From Paraburkholderia nodosa DSM 21604 (GTDB taxonomy: Bacteria > Pseudomonadota > Gammaproteobacteria > Burkholderiales > Burkholderiaceae): DNA of 64,000 nucleotides. This document shows positions 33,649-43,927 of this stretch, one piece after another; position 1 is the first letter of the stretch, and each line of letters starts with the position of its first letter. Position numbers and translations under genes: made by a program. The notes below the pieces were generated by a model. That model was not told the DNA's origin, did not search any database, and was given only the letters and a program-made list of their open reading frames with translations. The stretch covers positions 1 through 64,000 of the forward strand of contig NZ_JAFA01000032.1 of assembly GCF_000519185.1 (NCBI RefSeq), given 5' to 3'.

Positions 33649-34055
33649 GATGGGCCTCCTTGGCGCAATGGAACAAAAAAGGGGCGCGCCGAGAAGGGGG
33701 AAGCGCGCCCCGCCTTACGCCGATCGGGGGGCAATCGGCGTGCGGCGAGGCAAATCTTCGCTTCCAGAGCGCTCGCATGAAGCAGGAATCAGCGTGGCCT
33801 TTGGCCAATCGCTTACGAGTCCTTCCAGGGGTATACGAATGTGCAAGATTGAACGGCGGGAGTACGGCCGGAGGCCGCTGACGAGGCGATGAACCAGGCT
33901 GGAACGGAAGGAAATCCGCAAACGCGATTTGCGCGCGCCGCGTATTGGGAGGGGAAGGAGGAGGGGGAGACGAAGTCGGTGAATCGAGCGCGTGTTCCCG
34001 GGCTGCCTGGGTCAGCAGCCCGGGAACAGGTAAAGGCAGGTGGAAGCAGGCGGCG
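33649..34055. other. Intergenic region with GC hairpins
   Basis: This region holds the promoter of the small flgH operon and the 3' flank of the next leftward gene. Besides the strong hairpin at 33993-34028 it has GC-rich inverted repeats at about 33672-33704 (GGGGCGCG...CGCGCCCC) and 33719-33744 (CGCCGAT...ATCGGCG). These would form structured leader RNA if transcribed. Open frames here show no family features. Confidence 0.45.
33993..34028 (-). terminator. Strong hairpin, probable terminator of the stress-protein gene
   Basis: The arms 33993-34006 and 34015-34028 (TGTTCCCGGGCTGC and its complement) pair perfectly over 14 bases with an eight-base loop. The hairpin lies 28 bases past the end of the gene at 34056-34955. 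There is no T run on the minus strand, so termination may need Rho or may be partial. Confidence 0.6.
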
Positions 34056-34955
34056 TCAAACCCTCTTCATGCGTTCCCAGCCGTGGCGCACGGCGGCCTT
34101 GAATCTTTCCCAGCCGTTTTCCGGGTAGCGCGACTCCCAATCCTCGCGAGCACTCGGCTCAATCCCTTGCCAGTCGTGTCCGCGATACCGTTCGTCCTGG
34201 CCTAGCGTTGCACCGTGCTCGTAAGCCGCGCAATATTCTTCGTAGGACATGCCTGAGTCCGCGTAGTTTGCGTCATAGTCTTTGCGGACTTCCGTCTCGT
34301 AGGATGCGTCGTCGAGCGGGGTGCCCATGACAGGATCGCCCACCAGGCCTCTCGCCGATGTCGGCTGCGCTTTGGCCGCGCTCGGGGTTCGCTCGGGCAC
34401 CGTTGTTGCGTGCGTTGTGACCTGCTGCATGCCGCTGACTACGGTTGGCACTGCAGAGGAAAATGCCGCATGCCGTGTTTCGGCTGCCGCCTCGGGCGAT
34501 GTCTCGTGCGAATTGCCGGTCGCCCGAACCGTGCTCCGGGAGGGCGCGATGCCCGACGAAGCGTTGTGCCAGGCACTGCTGCGTTCCTCGATGTCCGCTG
34601 CGCCCGCGCTGCGCATTACCTCGCGCGCCAGATTCACTTGCATTTCGGAAACGTCCGCACTGACGACGGCTCCGCCGCGACGGATGAACTCGCGGTAATC
34701 TTCGGTCTCCGGCGGATAGGCGCCGTGCGTAAAGAGCCGCGCGAACAAGCGTTCGAGTTGATCGAATACCGGCGTGTGTTGTCCCGTGTCGCTCGAGCCA
34801 GTTGCATACACACGCGGCCCTTTTTCCTCTGGGGCCTCGACCGACATTGAGTAAATGGCGATATCGGCTTGCGCGACGCCGGCGTCACCAAGTGCCTTTT
34901 GCGCGGAACGTGCGCTCCCATAGCTGTCGTAGACGCCCAATACGGTTTGTCTCAT
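34056..34955 (-). CDS. Stress-associated protein with conserved acidic/aromatic C-terminal domain
   Basis: A 299-residue protein with a good ribosome-binding site (GAAGGGAGA). The N-terminal domain (QTVLGVYDSYGSARSAQKAL, then an ADIAIYS strand and a FIRRGGAVVSADV segment) resembles the 17M/YsnF-type general stress domain. A disordered Ala/Thr/Ser-rich middle follows. The C-terminal 75 residues carry an aromatic-rich block (SYEEYCAAYEHGATLG, RGHDWQGIEPSAREDWE, NGWERFKAAVRHGWERM). That block is recognisable as a tail found on various stress or resistance proteins. Cytoplasmic; function inferred only. Confidence 0.65.
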   Translation of the reverse strand: MRQTVLGVYDSYGSARSAQKALGDAGVAQADIAIYSMSVEAPEEKGPRVYATGSSDTGQHTPVFDQLERLFARLFTHGAYPPETEDYREFIRRGGAVVSADVSEMQVNLAREVMRSAGAADIEERSSAWHNASSGIAPSRSTVRATGNSHETSPEAAAETRHAAFSSAVPTVVSGMQQVTTHATTVPERTPSAAKAQPTSARGLVGDPVMGTPLDDASYETEVRKDYDANYADSGMSYEEYCAAYEHGATLGQDERYRGHDWQGIEPSAREDWESRYPENGWERFKAAVRHGWERMKRV

Positions 34956-35164
34956 GACTGTCTCCCTTCGCTTTCGACGGGCGGCGATGCCGCCGCGTAC
35001 GAGGCGTGGGCGCAACGGTCATGCCCGAATACGGGAGCACCCGATAGGGGCGATCTGGCACCTGGGGGGCGTATGGGGCCAGGCGGGAGACGCACCCATC
35101 CGCACCGATGGCCGAGGCCGATCTGTGCGGATTCAGCGGGTCCATGCTGGACCCGCGAACGACA

Positions 35165-36298
35165 TCAATTGCCCGCGATCGTGTCGACCGGCTTGAAATC
35201 GCCGTGCTGGACCTTGTAGATGGTCACGGGCGCATCCTTGAGGTCGCCGGTCGAATCATACGAAATGGTCGCAGCCGACACGCCCTTGATCGACAACTTG
35301 TCGAGGTAGGGGCCATAGACCTTCGGATCGGTCGAGTTCGCGTCCTTCATCGCGTTGAGAAGCGCCATCGTGCCGTCGTACGAGTACGGCGAGTACGTGA
35401 TGGGATCTTCGCCGAAGCGCGCCTTGTAGCGCGTGGCGTAGCTGGCGAAGCCGGGCATCTTTTCCTTCGGCAGGCCGCCCATGTACACGATCGCGCCTTC
35501 GGCCGCGCTGCCGCCGATCTTGAGGAAGGTGGGCGAGCGCGACATTTCTCCGGTCACGAACGCCGCCTTGATGCCAAGCTGGCGCATCTTGCGGATCATC
35601 GGCGACGATTGCGCGTCGCCGCCGCCGTAGAACACGGCGTCCGGATTGAGGCCCTTCAGGTTGGTCAGGATTGCAGAGAAGTCCAGTGCCTTGTCGTTCG
35701 TGTAGTCGCGCTTGATCACCGTGCCGCCGGCGGCCTCGACGGCCTTCGCGAACTCGTCGGCAATGCCCTGGCCGTATGCGGTGCGGTCGTCGATGATCGC
35801 AATGCGCTTGTAGTGCAGCGTCTTCACCACATAGGAGCCGACGATGCGGCCGGCCTGCGCGTCGCTCGTCAACAGGCGAAACGTCGTCTTGTAGCCGCGC
35901 GCCGTATACACCGGCGAGGTCGCCATCGAAATTTGCGGCAGGCCGGCGCGGTTGTACAGATCCGAGGCGGGAATGCTGGTGCCCGAGTTGAAGTGGCCGA
36001 TGATGCCGCTGACGCCGTCGTCGATCAGGCGTTGCGCCACCACGGTTCCCGTGTGCGGGTCAGCCTGGTCGTCCTGCGAGTCGAGTTCGAACGAGACGGG
36101 CTTGCCGCCGATGGTGGGATGCGTGGCGTTGAAATCGTTGATGGCGAGTTGCACGCCTTTTTGCATGTCGGTGCCATAGTTCGACTGCGCGCCCGTGAGC
36201 GGCGCCGCAAAACCAATCTTGACGACGTCGGCGTGCGCGGCGGCACATGAAAATGCCCAGGCGACTACAAGTGCGGAGTGCTTAACCTTCAATTTCAC
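35165..36298 (-). CDS. Branched-chain amino acid-type ABC transporter substrate-binding protein
   Basis: A 377-residue periplasmic protein of the LivJ/LivK type. After a signal peptide (ALVVAWAFSCAAAHA) come the family blocks VKIGFAAPLTGAQSNYG, GVQLAINDFNA, LIDDGVSGIIGHFNSGTSIPAS and IDDRTAYGQGIADEF. It should deliver an amino acid or similar ligand to a Liv-type permease. No permease or ATPase genes adjoin, so it works with components elsewhere. The start is a GTG at 36298 with GAGGGGAAG upstream. Confidence 0.92.
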   Translation of the reverse strand: MKLKVKHSALVVAWAFSCAAAHADVVKIGFAAPLTGAQSNYGTDMQKGVQLAINDFNATHPTIGGKPVSFELDSQDDQADPHTGTVVAQRLIDDGVSGIIGHFNSGTSIPASDLYNRAGLPQISMATSPVYTARGYKTTFRLLTSDAQAGRIVGSYVVKTLHYKRIAIIDDRTAYGQGIADEFAKAVEAAGGTVIKRDYTNDKALDFSAILTNLKGLNPDAVFYGGGDAQSSPMIRKMRQLGIKAAFVTGEMSRSPTFLKIGGSAAEGAIVYMGGLPKEKMPGFASYATRYKARFGEDPITYSPYSYDGTMALLNAMKDANSTDPKVYGPYLDKLSIKGVSAATISYDSTGDLKDAPVTIYKVQHGDFKPVDTIAGN

Positions 36299-36614
36299 TT
36301 TTCACTTCCCCTCAGGTGCATGTTGGGCAATGCCGGACGCTCCGTGCTGCAGTGCCGGCGAGTGCGATTTGGAGTTGTTGCGGAGCACGCCTGCGGGTTT
36401 CGCGTTGCCGCGTAACGTGGCGGGATCGGCGATTGCAGTCTAGGTAGCGAAAATCGGCGCGTCTTGGTCGATTAGCGTGCGACTCGTGACGATTTCTGCA
36501 TAGTGGCCTGAAGGGGGCGCTGACCAGGGTGCGCACGGGTAGCGGCGGCGCGCAAGCCGTGCGTAGTGGAGGGTGGTGCAATCGGCACAGCGCGGCAACG
36601 CGCGCCTGCGCTCG
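36299..36614. other. Intergenic region, no gene recognised
   Basis: This gap lies between the binding-protein gene and the GntR gene, both leftward. It contains the promoter of the former. No operator palindrome, RNA gene or convincing frame was found. Confidence 0.35.
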
Positions 36615-37352
36615 TCAAGGCGCGATCGTATAGCGCAGAATCCGGTCGCGCGACTGCTCGAGCAGGCGCGTCATTGCAGCCGCCGCAGCGTCGGCTTCGC
36701 GCGCGACGATGTGCCGGCGCACGGCATCATGCAGTTCGAGATCTTCGCTGGGCTTCGCGGCCTGGCGCTGCATCATTTCCGACGACACGCGCAGCGCGGC
36801 CTTGATGGCGTTGCCGATCGTGATGAACATACCGTTCTGCGAGGCCGTGATGATGGCGAGATGGAACTCGAGATTCGCGTCGGCGGCCGCGCGTATGTCC
36901 GAGGCGCCATGCTGGGCAGACTGGCCGTAAGCGCTCGCCAGTTCCAGGTAGCGGCGCTCGATGATCTGGAAGGTCTCTTCCTTGCCATGGCGCGCGGCGA
37001 GAAAGCTAGCGCGCGGCTCGAAGCAGATACGCATTTCGAATATGTCTTCGACGATCTTCGAGTCGAACTGCGCATTGAGGCGCCACGCGAGCACATCGCG
37101 GTCGAGCAGGTTCCAGTCGGAGAAGGGCAGGACACGTGTGCCGATCTTGGGCGAAACGGCAATGAGCCGTTTGCCCGCCAACTGCTTGATCGCTTCGCGC
37201 AGCGTGGTGCGGCTCACGCCGTACGCGCTGCACAGTTCGCTTTCGACCGGCAGCGCGTCGCCGGGCGCAAACTCGCCCGAGACCACGCGCATGCCGATAA
37301 TCTTGGCGATCTGCGTTGTTATATTGCCAACGACCGGTTCGCGCTCGAACAT
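36615..37352 (-). CDS. GntR family transcriptional regulator (FadR/FCD type)
   Basis: A 245-residue regulator. The N-terminal winged helix reads SGEFAPGDALPVESELCSAYGVSRTTLREAIKQL. The C-terminal FCD ligand domain (FEMRICFEPRASFLAA, NLEFHLAIITASQN, LELHDAVRRHIVAREAD) has the usual Asp/His metal-site residues. Such regulators sense sugar acids or sugars. It is the last gene of the arabinoside operon, 44 bases after the arabinofuranosidase. It therefore very likely controls this operon, possibly at the half-palindrome near 43401. The ATG at 37352 has GGGGAAG just before it. Confidence 0.88.
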   Translation of the reverse strand: MFEREPVVGNITTQIAKIIGMRVVSGEFAPGDALPVESELCSAYGVSRTTLREAIKQLAGKRLIAVSPKIGTRVLPFSDWNLLDRDVLAWRLNAQFDSKIVEDIFEMRICFEPRASFLAARHGKEETFQIIERRYLELASAYGQSAQHGASDIRAAADANLEFHLAIITASQNGMFITIGNAIKAALRVSSEMMQRQAAKPSEDLELHDAVRRHIVAREADAAAAAMTRLLEQSRDRILRYTIAP

Positions 37353-37396
37353 CACTTCCCCTTCATGGACGTCGTGCACAGCGTGTCCGTGCTGTG

Positions 37397-38908
37397 TTAT
37401 CGGGCGGTCGTCACAATCACGTTCCACGAGCCCGGTTTGAGCTTCGCGCGCACGCGTTCCCCCTCGACCGACACGGCGCTGTTGACTGCAGGCGCCACCG
37501 TCGTTGGCGCCTCCACCGTGTTCACCGCTTTCATGTTGGCATGATACAACTCGAGCGCGTGATCGAGCGTACGTTCCTTGCCGAGTCCGCGCAGCTCGAC
37601 ATCGAGTTCCATTTCGTCGCTCAGGTGGCGGTTGAGCGCGAAGAGGGTCGTCGTGCCGGTGGCGCGATCGTCCACCACCGCTGCGCAAAGATAGGGGATC
37701 TCCGGAAAGGTTTCCGCTTCATAGGTGGGCGAATCGATCACCGGCTTGAGCACGCGGCCATGGCCGAATTTCGAGGCCTGCGCGAACGGATGGAAGATGG
37801 TCTGGCGCCACGCGCGGCCGCCGGGCTCCGTCATGATCGGCCCGATCACGTTGACGAGTTGCGCGAGACAGGCGGTTTTCACGCGGTCCGAGTTGTTCAT
37901 CATGGTGATGAGCGCGCCGCCCACCAAGAGCGCGTCTTCGTGGTTGTAGACCTCCTCGATGAGCCGCGGCGCCTCGGGCCAGCCCGGCTTGCGCAGGTCG
38001 TTGATGGTGCGCGCCTTGTACCAGACGTTCCATTCGTCGAATGAAAGCATGATGCGTTTGGACGAATGCTTGCGCGCGGCCACGCTGTCCGCCACCGAGA
38101 CGATTTCCTTGATGAACAGGTCCATCACTTCGATGTTGCCGAAGAATTCCGCGGTCGAGTCGCGCCGGTTCTCGAAGTAAGTATGTAGCGAAATGAAATC
38201 GACCTGCTCGAAGCAATGGTCGAGCACGCGGTCCTCCCACGCGCCATAGGTGGGCATTTCATGCGTGGAGGAGCCGCACGCGGCGAGCTGGATGGTGGGG
38301 TCGACCGAGCGCATGAGCTTGGCCGTTTCGAGCGCGGCACGTCCGTATTCTTCGGCAGTCTTGCGGCAGATCTGCCACGGGCCGTCCATTTCGTTGCCGA
38401 GACACCAGAACTTGATGTCGTGGGGCTGTTCATAGCCGTGCTCGCGGCGCAGGTCGGAGAGCGCCGTGCCGCCCGGATGATTGCAATATTCGACGAAGCG
38501 GCGCGCCTCGTCGGGACCGCGCGTGCCGAGGTTCACGCCGTACATGGGCTCGATGTCGAGCGAGCGGCACCATTCGATGAATTCATTCGTGCCGAACTGG
38601 TTGGTTTCGGTGGAGTACCACGCAAGATCGAGGCGGCGCGGGCGCTTTTCGCGCGGGCCCACGCCGTCTTCCCAGTTGTAGCCCGAGAGGAAATTGCCGC
38701 CCGGGTAACGCACGATCGTCGGGCCGAGTTCGCGCGTGAGCGCCATCACGTCCTTGCGGTAACCGCGCTCGTCGGCGTCCGGATGGCCGGGCTCGAAAAT
38801 GCCGGTGTAGACGCAGCGGCCCATATGCTCGACGAAGACGCCGAAGAGGCGCCGGTCGAGCTCGGAAATGACGAAGTCGCGATCGACGATGAGGCGGGAA
38901 GCGATCAT
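37397..38908 (-). CDS. abfA: Alpha-N-arabinofuranosidase, GH51
   Basis: A 503-residue GH51 enzyme that releases terminal alpha-L-arabinofuranosyl residues from oligosaccharides. The N-terminal block RRLFGVFVEHMGRCVYTGIF, the RYPGGNFLSGYNWEDGVGP segment and the acid/base glutamate in CLGNEMDGPWQI are all present. The nucleophile region SFDEWNVWY is also intact. No signal peptide is present, so it acts in the cytoplasm on oligosaccharides brought in by the adjacent ABC transporter. A ribosome-binding site (GAGGAA) precedes the ATG. Confidence 0.95.
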   Translation of the reverse strand: MIASRLIVDRDFVISELDRRLFGVFVEHMGRCVYTGIFEPGHPDADERGYRKDVMALTRELGPTIVRYPGGNFLSGYNWEDGVGPREKRPRRLDLAWYSTETNQFGTNEFIEWCRSLDIEPMYGVNLGTRGPDEARRFVEYCNHPGGTALSDLRREHGYEQPHDIKFWCLGNEMDGPWQICRKTAEEYGRAALETAKLMRSVDPTIQLAACGSSTHEMPTYGAWEDRVLDHCFEQVDFISLHTYFENRRDSTAEFFGNIEVMDLFIKEIVSVADSVAARKHSSKRIMLSFDEWNVWYKARTINDLRKPGWPEAPRLIEEVYNHEDALLVGGALITMMNNSDRVKTACLAQLVNVIGPIMTEPGGRAWRQTIFHPFAQASKFGHGRVLKPVIDSPTYEAETFPEIPYLCAAVVDDRATGTTTLFALNRHLSDEMELDVELRGLGKERTLDHALELYHANMKAVNTVEAPTTVAPAVNSAVSVEGERVRAKLKPGSWNVIVTTAR

Positions 38909-38982
38909 GGTGTTCCTCTATCCATCCTGTAGCTGTGTGAAGTGAGGCGGCCGCGCCGGGCGGGCGCGGACCTCCGGTGGCG

Positions 38983-40314
38983 TTATCGTGCGAGCAGGGC
39001 GTTGGTGCGTTGTTCGGCTTGCTTCTGCACGTCGGCGACCGACTTGCCCGTCGAGAGCATGTTGCTGATCTCTTCGCCCACGATCTGCTGGATCGCGAAC
39101 TGGCGCGGCACGGTGTTCGGCAGTGCGTAACCGGTGGTGGAGATCTCCTTGATTTCCGCGCGATGCGGCAGCGCGTTGAACGTGGCGCTCGTGATGATCG
39201 ACTGCCGCGCGGGCAGATGGCCAGTGCGGGCCCAGTCGCCGTCGTGGTCGTAGAGGAACTTGAGGAACACGAGTGCGGCGTGGCGCGTCTTTTCGTCCTT
39301 TGCGCCACCCTTGAGCATGACCCACGAGTGGCCGTCGGCCCACACCGCTTTCTTCTGATACAGATTCGGGAACGGCACCACGTCGTAGCCGTTGGCAAGC
39401 GGTGAGTCTGCCTTCTTCGCGAGATTCGTGAAGTCCTCGATCATCCACGTGCCGCACATGAGCACGCCCGCCTTGCCGTTTTCGAAGGCCTGGTTGGCCG
39501 CGCCGTAGTCGAGCCCCGGCGTGATCGCGCTCGCCTTCATGAGCTTGTCGTAGAGCGTGAGCGCATTGGTGGCGGCCGGCGTGTCCATGTCGATCTTCGT
39601 CGGGCCATTGGGGAACAGCGTACCGTTCTGCTGATAGACCCACGTGTCGAACGTGCGCGTTTGCGCGGCCGATTCGTTGGCGATCGGCACGGCGAAGTAG
39701 GGCAGGCCCGTTTTGTCCTTGAACTGCTTCGCCTGAGCGAGCAGTTCGTCGGGCGTCTTCGGCAGGATGGGCTTGCCGCTCGCGTCGACGAGTCCCGCTT
39801 TCTTGAACAGGTTCACGTCGATGTGCCAGAGCCACGAATGCGTGTCGAACGGCAGCGCATAGGTTTTGTCGCCGAACGTCACGGCGCGGTGCGCCTGGGT
39901 CGTGAAATCGCCCTTGTCCACGCCGACCGACTTGAAGCCGTCGTCGAGCGGTTCGACCAGATTGCGCTTCACGTAGTCGCCCAGCACGGACTCGTGCATG
40001 ACCGAGATGGTCGGCACGTCGCGGCTCAGAATGCGCGCGTCGATCTGCGTATAGTAGGGCGCCCACTCGATGATCTGCGGCTTGACGACGATGTCTTCCT
40101 TGTTCGTCGCGTTGAACTGGTTCACGAGCGTCGTGATGATGCCGCACTCGCCCGAGGCCTGGCTCACGTCGTTGACCTTGCCGTATTCGGCGTCGCAGGC
40201 GCCGAAAAAGCGTGACAGCGTGATTTCCGTTTTGGCCTGGGCCGGCGCCGTCAAGGTCACCGCAAGGCCGAGCGCAGCAAGCGTGAGTACGCCGCGCATC
40301 AACGATCTTCTCAT
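38983..40314 (-). CDS. Sugar ABC transporter extracellular substrate-binding protein
   Basis: A 443-residue protein of the MalE/UgpB class. A signal peptide with an AQA cleavage site (TLTAPAQA) is followed by TEITLSRFFGACDAEYG. The CGTWMIEDF and VWADGHSWVMLKGG segments are typical of the family. It captures sugars in the periplasm, here probably arabino-oligosaccharides given the GH51 gene next to it. Ribosome-binding site GGAGAGA precedes the ATG. It lies between the permease genes and abfA in the operon. Confidence 0.92.
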   Translation of the reverse strand: MRRSLMRGVLTLAALGLAVTLTAPAQAKTEITLSRFFGACDAEYGKVNDVSQASGECGIITTLVNQFNATNKEDIVVKPQIIEWAPYYTQIDARILSRDVPTISVMHESVLGDYVKRNLVEPLDDGFKSVGVDKGDFTTQAHRAVTFGDKTYALPFDTHSWLWHIDVNLFKKAGLVDASGKPILPKTPDELLAQAKQFKDKTGLPYFAVPIANESAAQTRTFDTWVYQQNGTLFPNGPTKIDMDTPAATNALTLYDKLMKASAITPGLDYGAANQAFENGKAGVLMCGTWMIEDFTNLAKKADSPLANGYDVVPFPNLYQKKAVWADGHSWVMLKGGAKDEKTRHAALVFLKFLYDHDGDWARTGHLPARQSIITSATFNALPHRAEIKEISTTGYALPNTVPRQFAIQQIVGEEISNMLSTGKSVADVQKQAEQRTNALLAR

Positions 40315-40439
40315 GTCTCTCTCCTGTGCAAGACCCCGCTGGCGCGCTGTTCACGCGCTCCCAGTGGATCATTTTGTTTGTACTGCGAATCAAACGGAAA
40401 CCGGGCGCTGCTGGCCGATGTGTGTTTCGGGGTCGCCAC

Positions 40440-41303
40440 CTACCGGACTGCGGTGCCGGCCACGGCCGCCACGATGTACTTCTGGAAGAACAGATACAGC
40501 ACGAAGATGGGCAAGCCGGCGAAGACGGCCTGCGCCATGAGGTAGCCGATGCCCTCGGACTGCGCGAAATTGCCTTGCGTGGAGGCGAGCCCGATCGTCA
40601 GCGTGTACATCTCGGGCTTCGACGCGGAAACGAGGGGCCAGAGATAGTCGTTCCACGCACCGAGAAACGTGAAGATGGCGAGCGTCGCCTGCGCCGGCAG
40701 CGAAAGCGGCAGCACGACGCGCCAGAACACCTTGAAGCGCGAGGCATTGTCGAGCAAGGCGGCCTCTTCGATCTCGATGGGCACGGCCTTGAAGTACTGC
40801 GTCATCAGATACACGCCGAACGGCGAGGCGAGGCGCGGCAGAATCAGCGCGCCGTAGGTGTTGTGCCAGTCGAGCGTGGCGAAGATGTGGTGCAGCGGAA
40901 TCACGAGCGCCTGCTCCGGCACGGCGAGTCCGCACAGGCAAAGCACATAGATATAGCGTTTGCCGGGAAACTCGGTGCGCGCAAAGCCATAGCCCGCGAG
41001 CGAGGCGATTACGAGCGTGAGCAGCGTCTGGCCGATCGAAACGATGAGGCTGTTGACGAGCCACCCGCCCACTGCCGAGGTGTTGAGGATGTTCGTGTAG
41101 TTCTGCAGCGTGAAGGGCGGCGAAAAGAGCACGTCGGTGTGCTGTTCGAGAAACGCATTCGGCTTGAACGAGAGGCACAGCACCCAGACGAGCGGTGTGA
41201 TCCAGAAAAGCGCGAGCACGACCACGGCGCCGAGCATCAGGCGGTCGCCCATGCGGCCCGTCAGCGAGCCGCGCGAGCGGGTTTCGAAAGCGAGCGTGCT
41301 CAT
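40440..41303 (-). CDS. Sugar ABC transporter permease (MalG type)
   Basis: A 287-residue inner-membrane permease with about six membrane helices. The cytoplasmic EAA loop (EIEEAALLDNASRFKVFWRVVLPLS) couples to the ATPase. The N-terminus FWITPLVWVLCLSFKPN is characteristic of the MalG branch. Its start overlaps the end of the other permease gene by four bases. Confidence 0.93.
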   Translation of the reverse strand: MSTLAFETRSRGSLTGRMGDRLMLGAVVVLALFWITPLVWVLCLSFKPNAFLEQHTDVLFSPPFTLQNYTNILNTSAVGGWLVNSLIVSIGQTLLTLVIASLAGYGFARTEFPGKRYIYVLCLCGLAVPEQALVIPLHHIFATLDWHNTYGALILPRLASPFGVYLMTQYFKAVPIEIEEAALLDNASRFKVFWRVVLPLSLPAQATLAIFTFLGAWNDYLWPLVSASKPEMYTLTIGLASTQGNFAQSEGIGYLMAQAVFAGLPIFVLYLFFQKYIVAAVAGTAVR

Positions 41304-42215
41304 GCCTTCTCCTTCTTGCGCAGAAGCCAGGCCTGCGCAACCACGCCGATCAGCATCAGCGCGAACAGCACTTGCGCCGCCGCTGCGGAATAGCCGAACG
41401 ACCATTGGCGGAAGCCGGTTTCGTAGATGAATTGCACGAGCGGGCGCGTGGAATTGTTGGGGCCGCCGTCCGTGAGCAACTGGGCCTGGCCGAACAACTG
41501 AAACTGCAGCACCGCTTCGATCACCGCCACGAGCGCAACGGTGCGCCAGATGGAAGGCAGCGTGATCTTGGTGAACGTGCGCCAGCGCGAGGCGTTGTCG
41601 AGCGCCGCGGCCTCGTAAAGCTCCTGCGGAATCTGCTGGAGCGCGGCCAGGAACAGCATCATCGGCAGGCCCATGATCCACCAGACCGTGACGACGGCGA
41701 TAGCGGGCAGCGCGGTGGCCTCGTGCATCAGCGGGACGAATTCCGGCAAATGGAGCGCGTGGCTCAGGTCGGCGAGCAGGCCGTTGCCGGGCATCATCAC
41801 GAGCTTCCAGACCAGCGTGACGATTGTGACCGATAACACGGATGAGCCGAAAAAAAGCGCGCGCAGCGCGGCGCCGAAGCGCCCGGGCCGGTTCAGCGCC
41901 AGCGCGAGCGCGAGGCCGAGCAGCACGAAGACAGGAACCGTGAGAATGACGAAGTAGAACGTGTTGCGCAGGGCGCCGCGGAAGATCGGGTCGAGGGTGA
42001 GATCGAGATAGTTGCGAATGCCGATGAATTCGCTCGTGCCGGCGAGCAGGTCCACGCGCTGCAGGCTGAGCCACCAGCCAAAGCACAACGGGACGATCAG
42101 CAACAGCACGTAGACGATCACGAACGGCAGCACGAACAGCGCGTTGGACCACGGCGCGCGCAGGTTGCGCCGGCGGCCCTCGCGCGTTTCCGGCAGCGGC
42201 ATGGCAAGCGAGCGG

Positions 42216-42226
<11 letters not shown>
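41300..42226 (-). CDS. Sugar ABC transporter permease (MalF type)
   Basis: A 308-residue permease with about six membrane helices and the EAA loop QELYEAAALDNASRWRTFTKITLPSI. It pairs with the MalG-type permease. The ATG at 42226 lies within the end of the ATPase gene (11-base overlap). The longer frame to 42271 would lie further inside that gene. Ends by a four-base overlap with the next permease. Confidence 0.92.
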
Positions 42227-43304
<1,078 letters not shown>

Positions 43305-43400
43305 GGTGCCTCCTGTGGAGTAGTCTCGTACCGCCGCTTTTAGTGCGTTGATATTATGAAAAGAGCGATGCTCTAACCCATTCGTGTAAACACTGATCCT

Positions 43401-43413
43401 CTGGTATCCCAAA
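43401..43413. promoter_or_regulatory. Possible GntR/FCD operator upstream of the arabinoside operon
   Basis: The sequence CTGGTATCCCAAA contains TGGTATCCCA, which is symmetrical to TGGTATACCA at eight of ten positions. TGGTnnnACCA-like sites are known for FCD-type GntR regulators such as UxuR and ExuR. The site is about 97 bases before the ATPase start. Assignment is by motif resemblance only. Confidence 0.4.
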
Positions 43414-43526
43414 TAATGGGTTTTATGCGCATTACATCAATGGGGCGATTACGCAAGATGGGATGGAGAGGATTGCCTGGTAATTCCGTATCGCTTATGC
43501 GCGGGAGGCGCAATGCGTTAGCGAGA

Positions 43527-43552
43527 CAAAAAAATACCCGCACGAGGCGGGC
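43527..43552 (-). terminator. Intrinsic terminator, leftward
   Basis: On the minus strand a GCCCGC-loop-GCGGGT hairpin (stem 43537-43551) is followed by TATTTTTTT, the standard shape of a Rho-independent terminator. It would end transcription from the AraC gene at 43928 or from an unrecognised small RNA in between. Confidence 0.75.
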
Positions 43553-43927
43553 AAGAGGTTTGAGGAGACACTAAGAGAGGACGCGGGGGGCACCCTCAAT
43601 GCAGACTGTAGCGCTTACCGCGGCAGTCCACACCTATCAGAACGGGGAGGGTGGGTGAAATGTCGGTGTGAGTGGCAGCGCAAAGCGGGGACACGGATCG
43701 GGTGGTAATTGATTCGGTATCCTGATTCAATACGAGTCTCGCTATTTTTCCATTCGGATTTGAAGTACGGTTGGATTGTAGAGCCAAGCCTGGCACGCGC
43801 GGCTCATGGAGATTCCCGCCTGGAAGGATCCATTCGCGGGGCTCGACGCGCCCGAACTGCCACCGGTCGGGGTGGAAGCAAGATAGCGGTGGGCGGCGTT
43901 CTAACGTCAACCCGAAGTGCGCCAGAC

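Larger units (their letters stand above)
43305..43927. other. Intergenic region upstream of the arabinoside operon
   Basis: The left part (43305-43470) holds the operon promoter, with a GntR-type half-palindrome at 43401-43413. An inverted pair AACCCATT/AATGGGTT lies at about 43375-43421. The middle has a leftward terminator (43527-43552). The rest (43553-43927) is unexplained. A leftward frame at 43596-43910 is open but shows no family features, and a small RNA ending at the terminator is possible. Confidence 0.5.

Noticed and set aside
43596-43910. 104-codon minus-strand frame between the terminator and AraC gene
   Set aside because: No ribosome-binding site or family features are seen, and composition is irregular. 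A non-coding explanation is equally possible.
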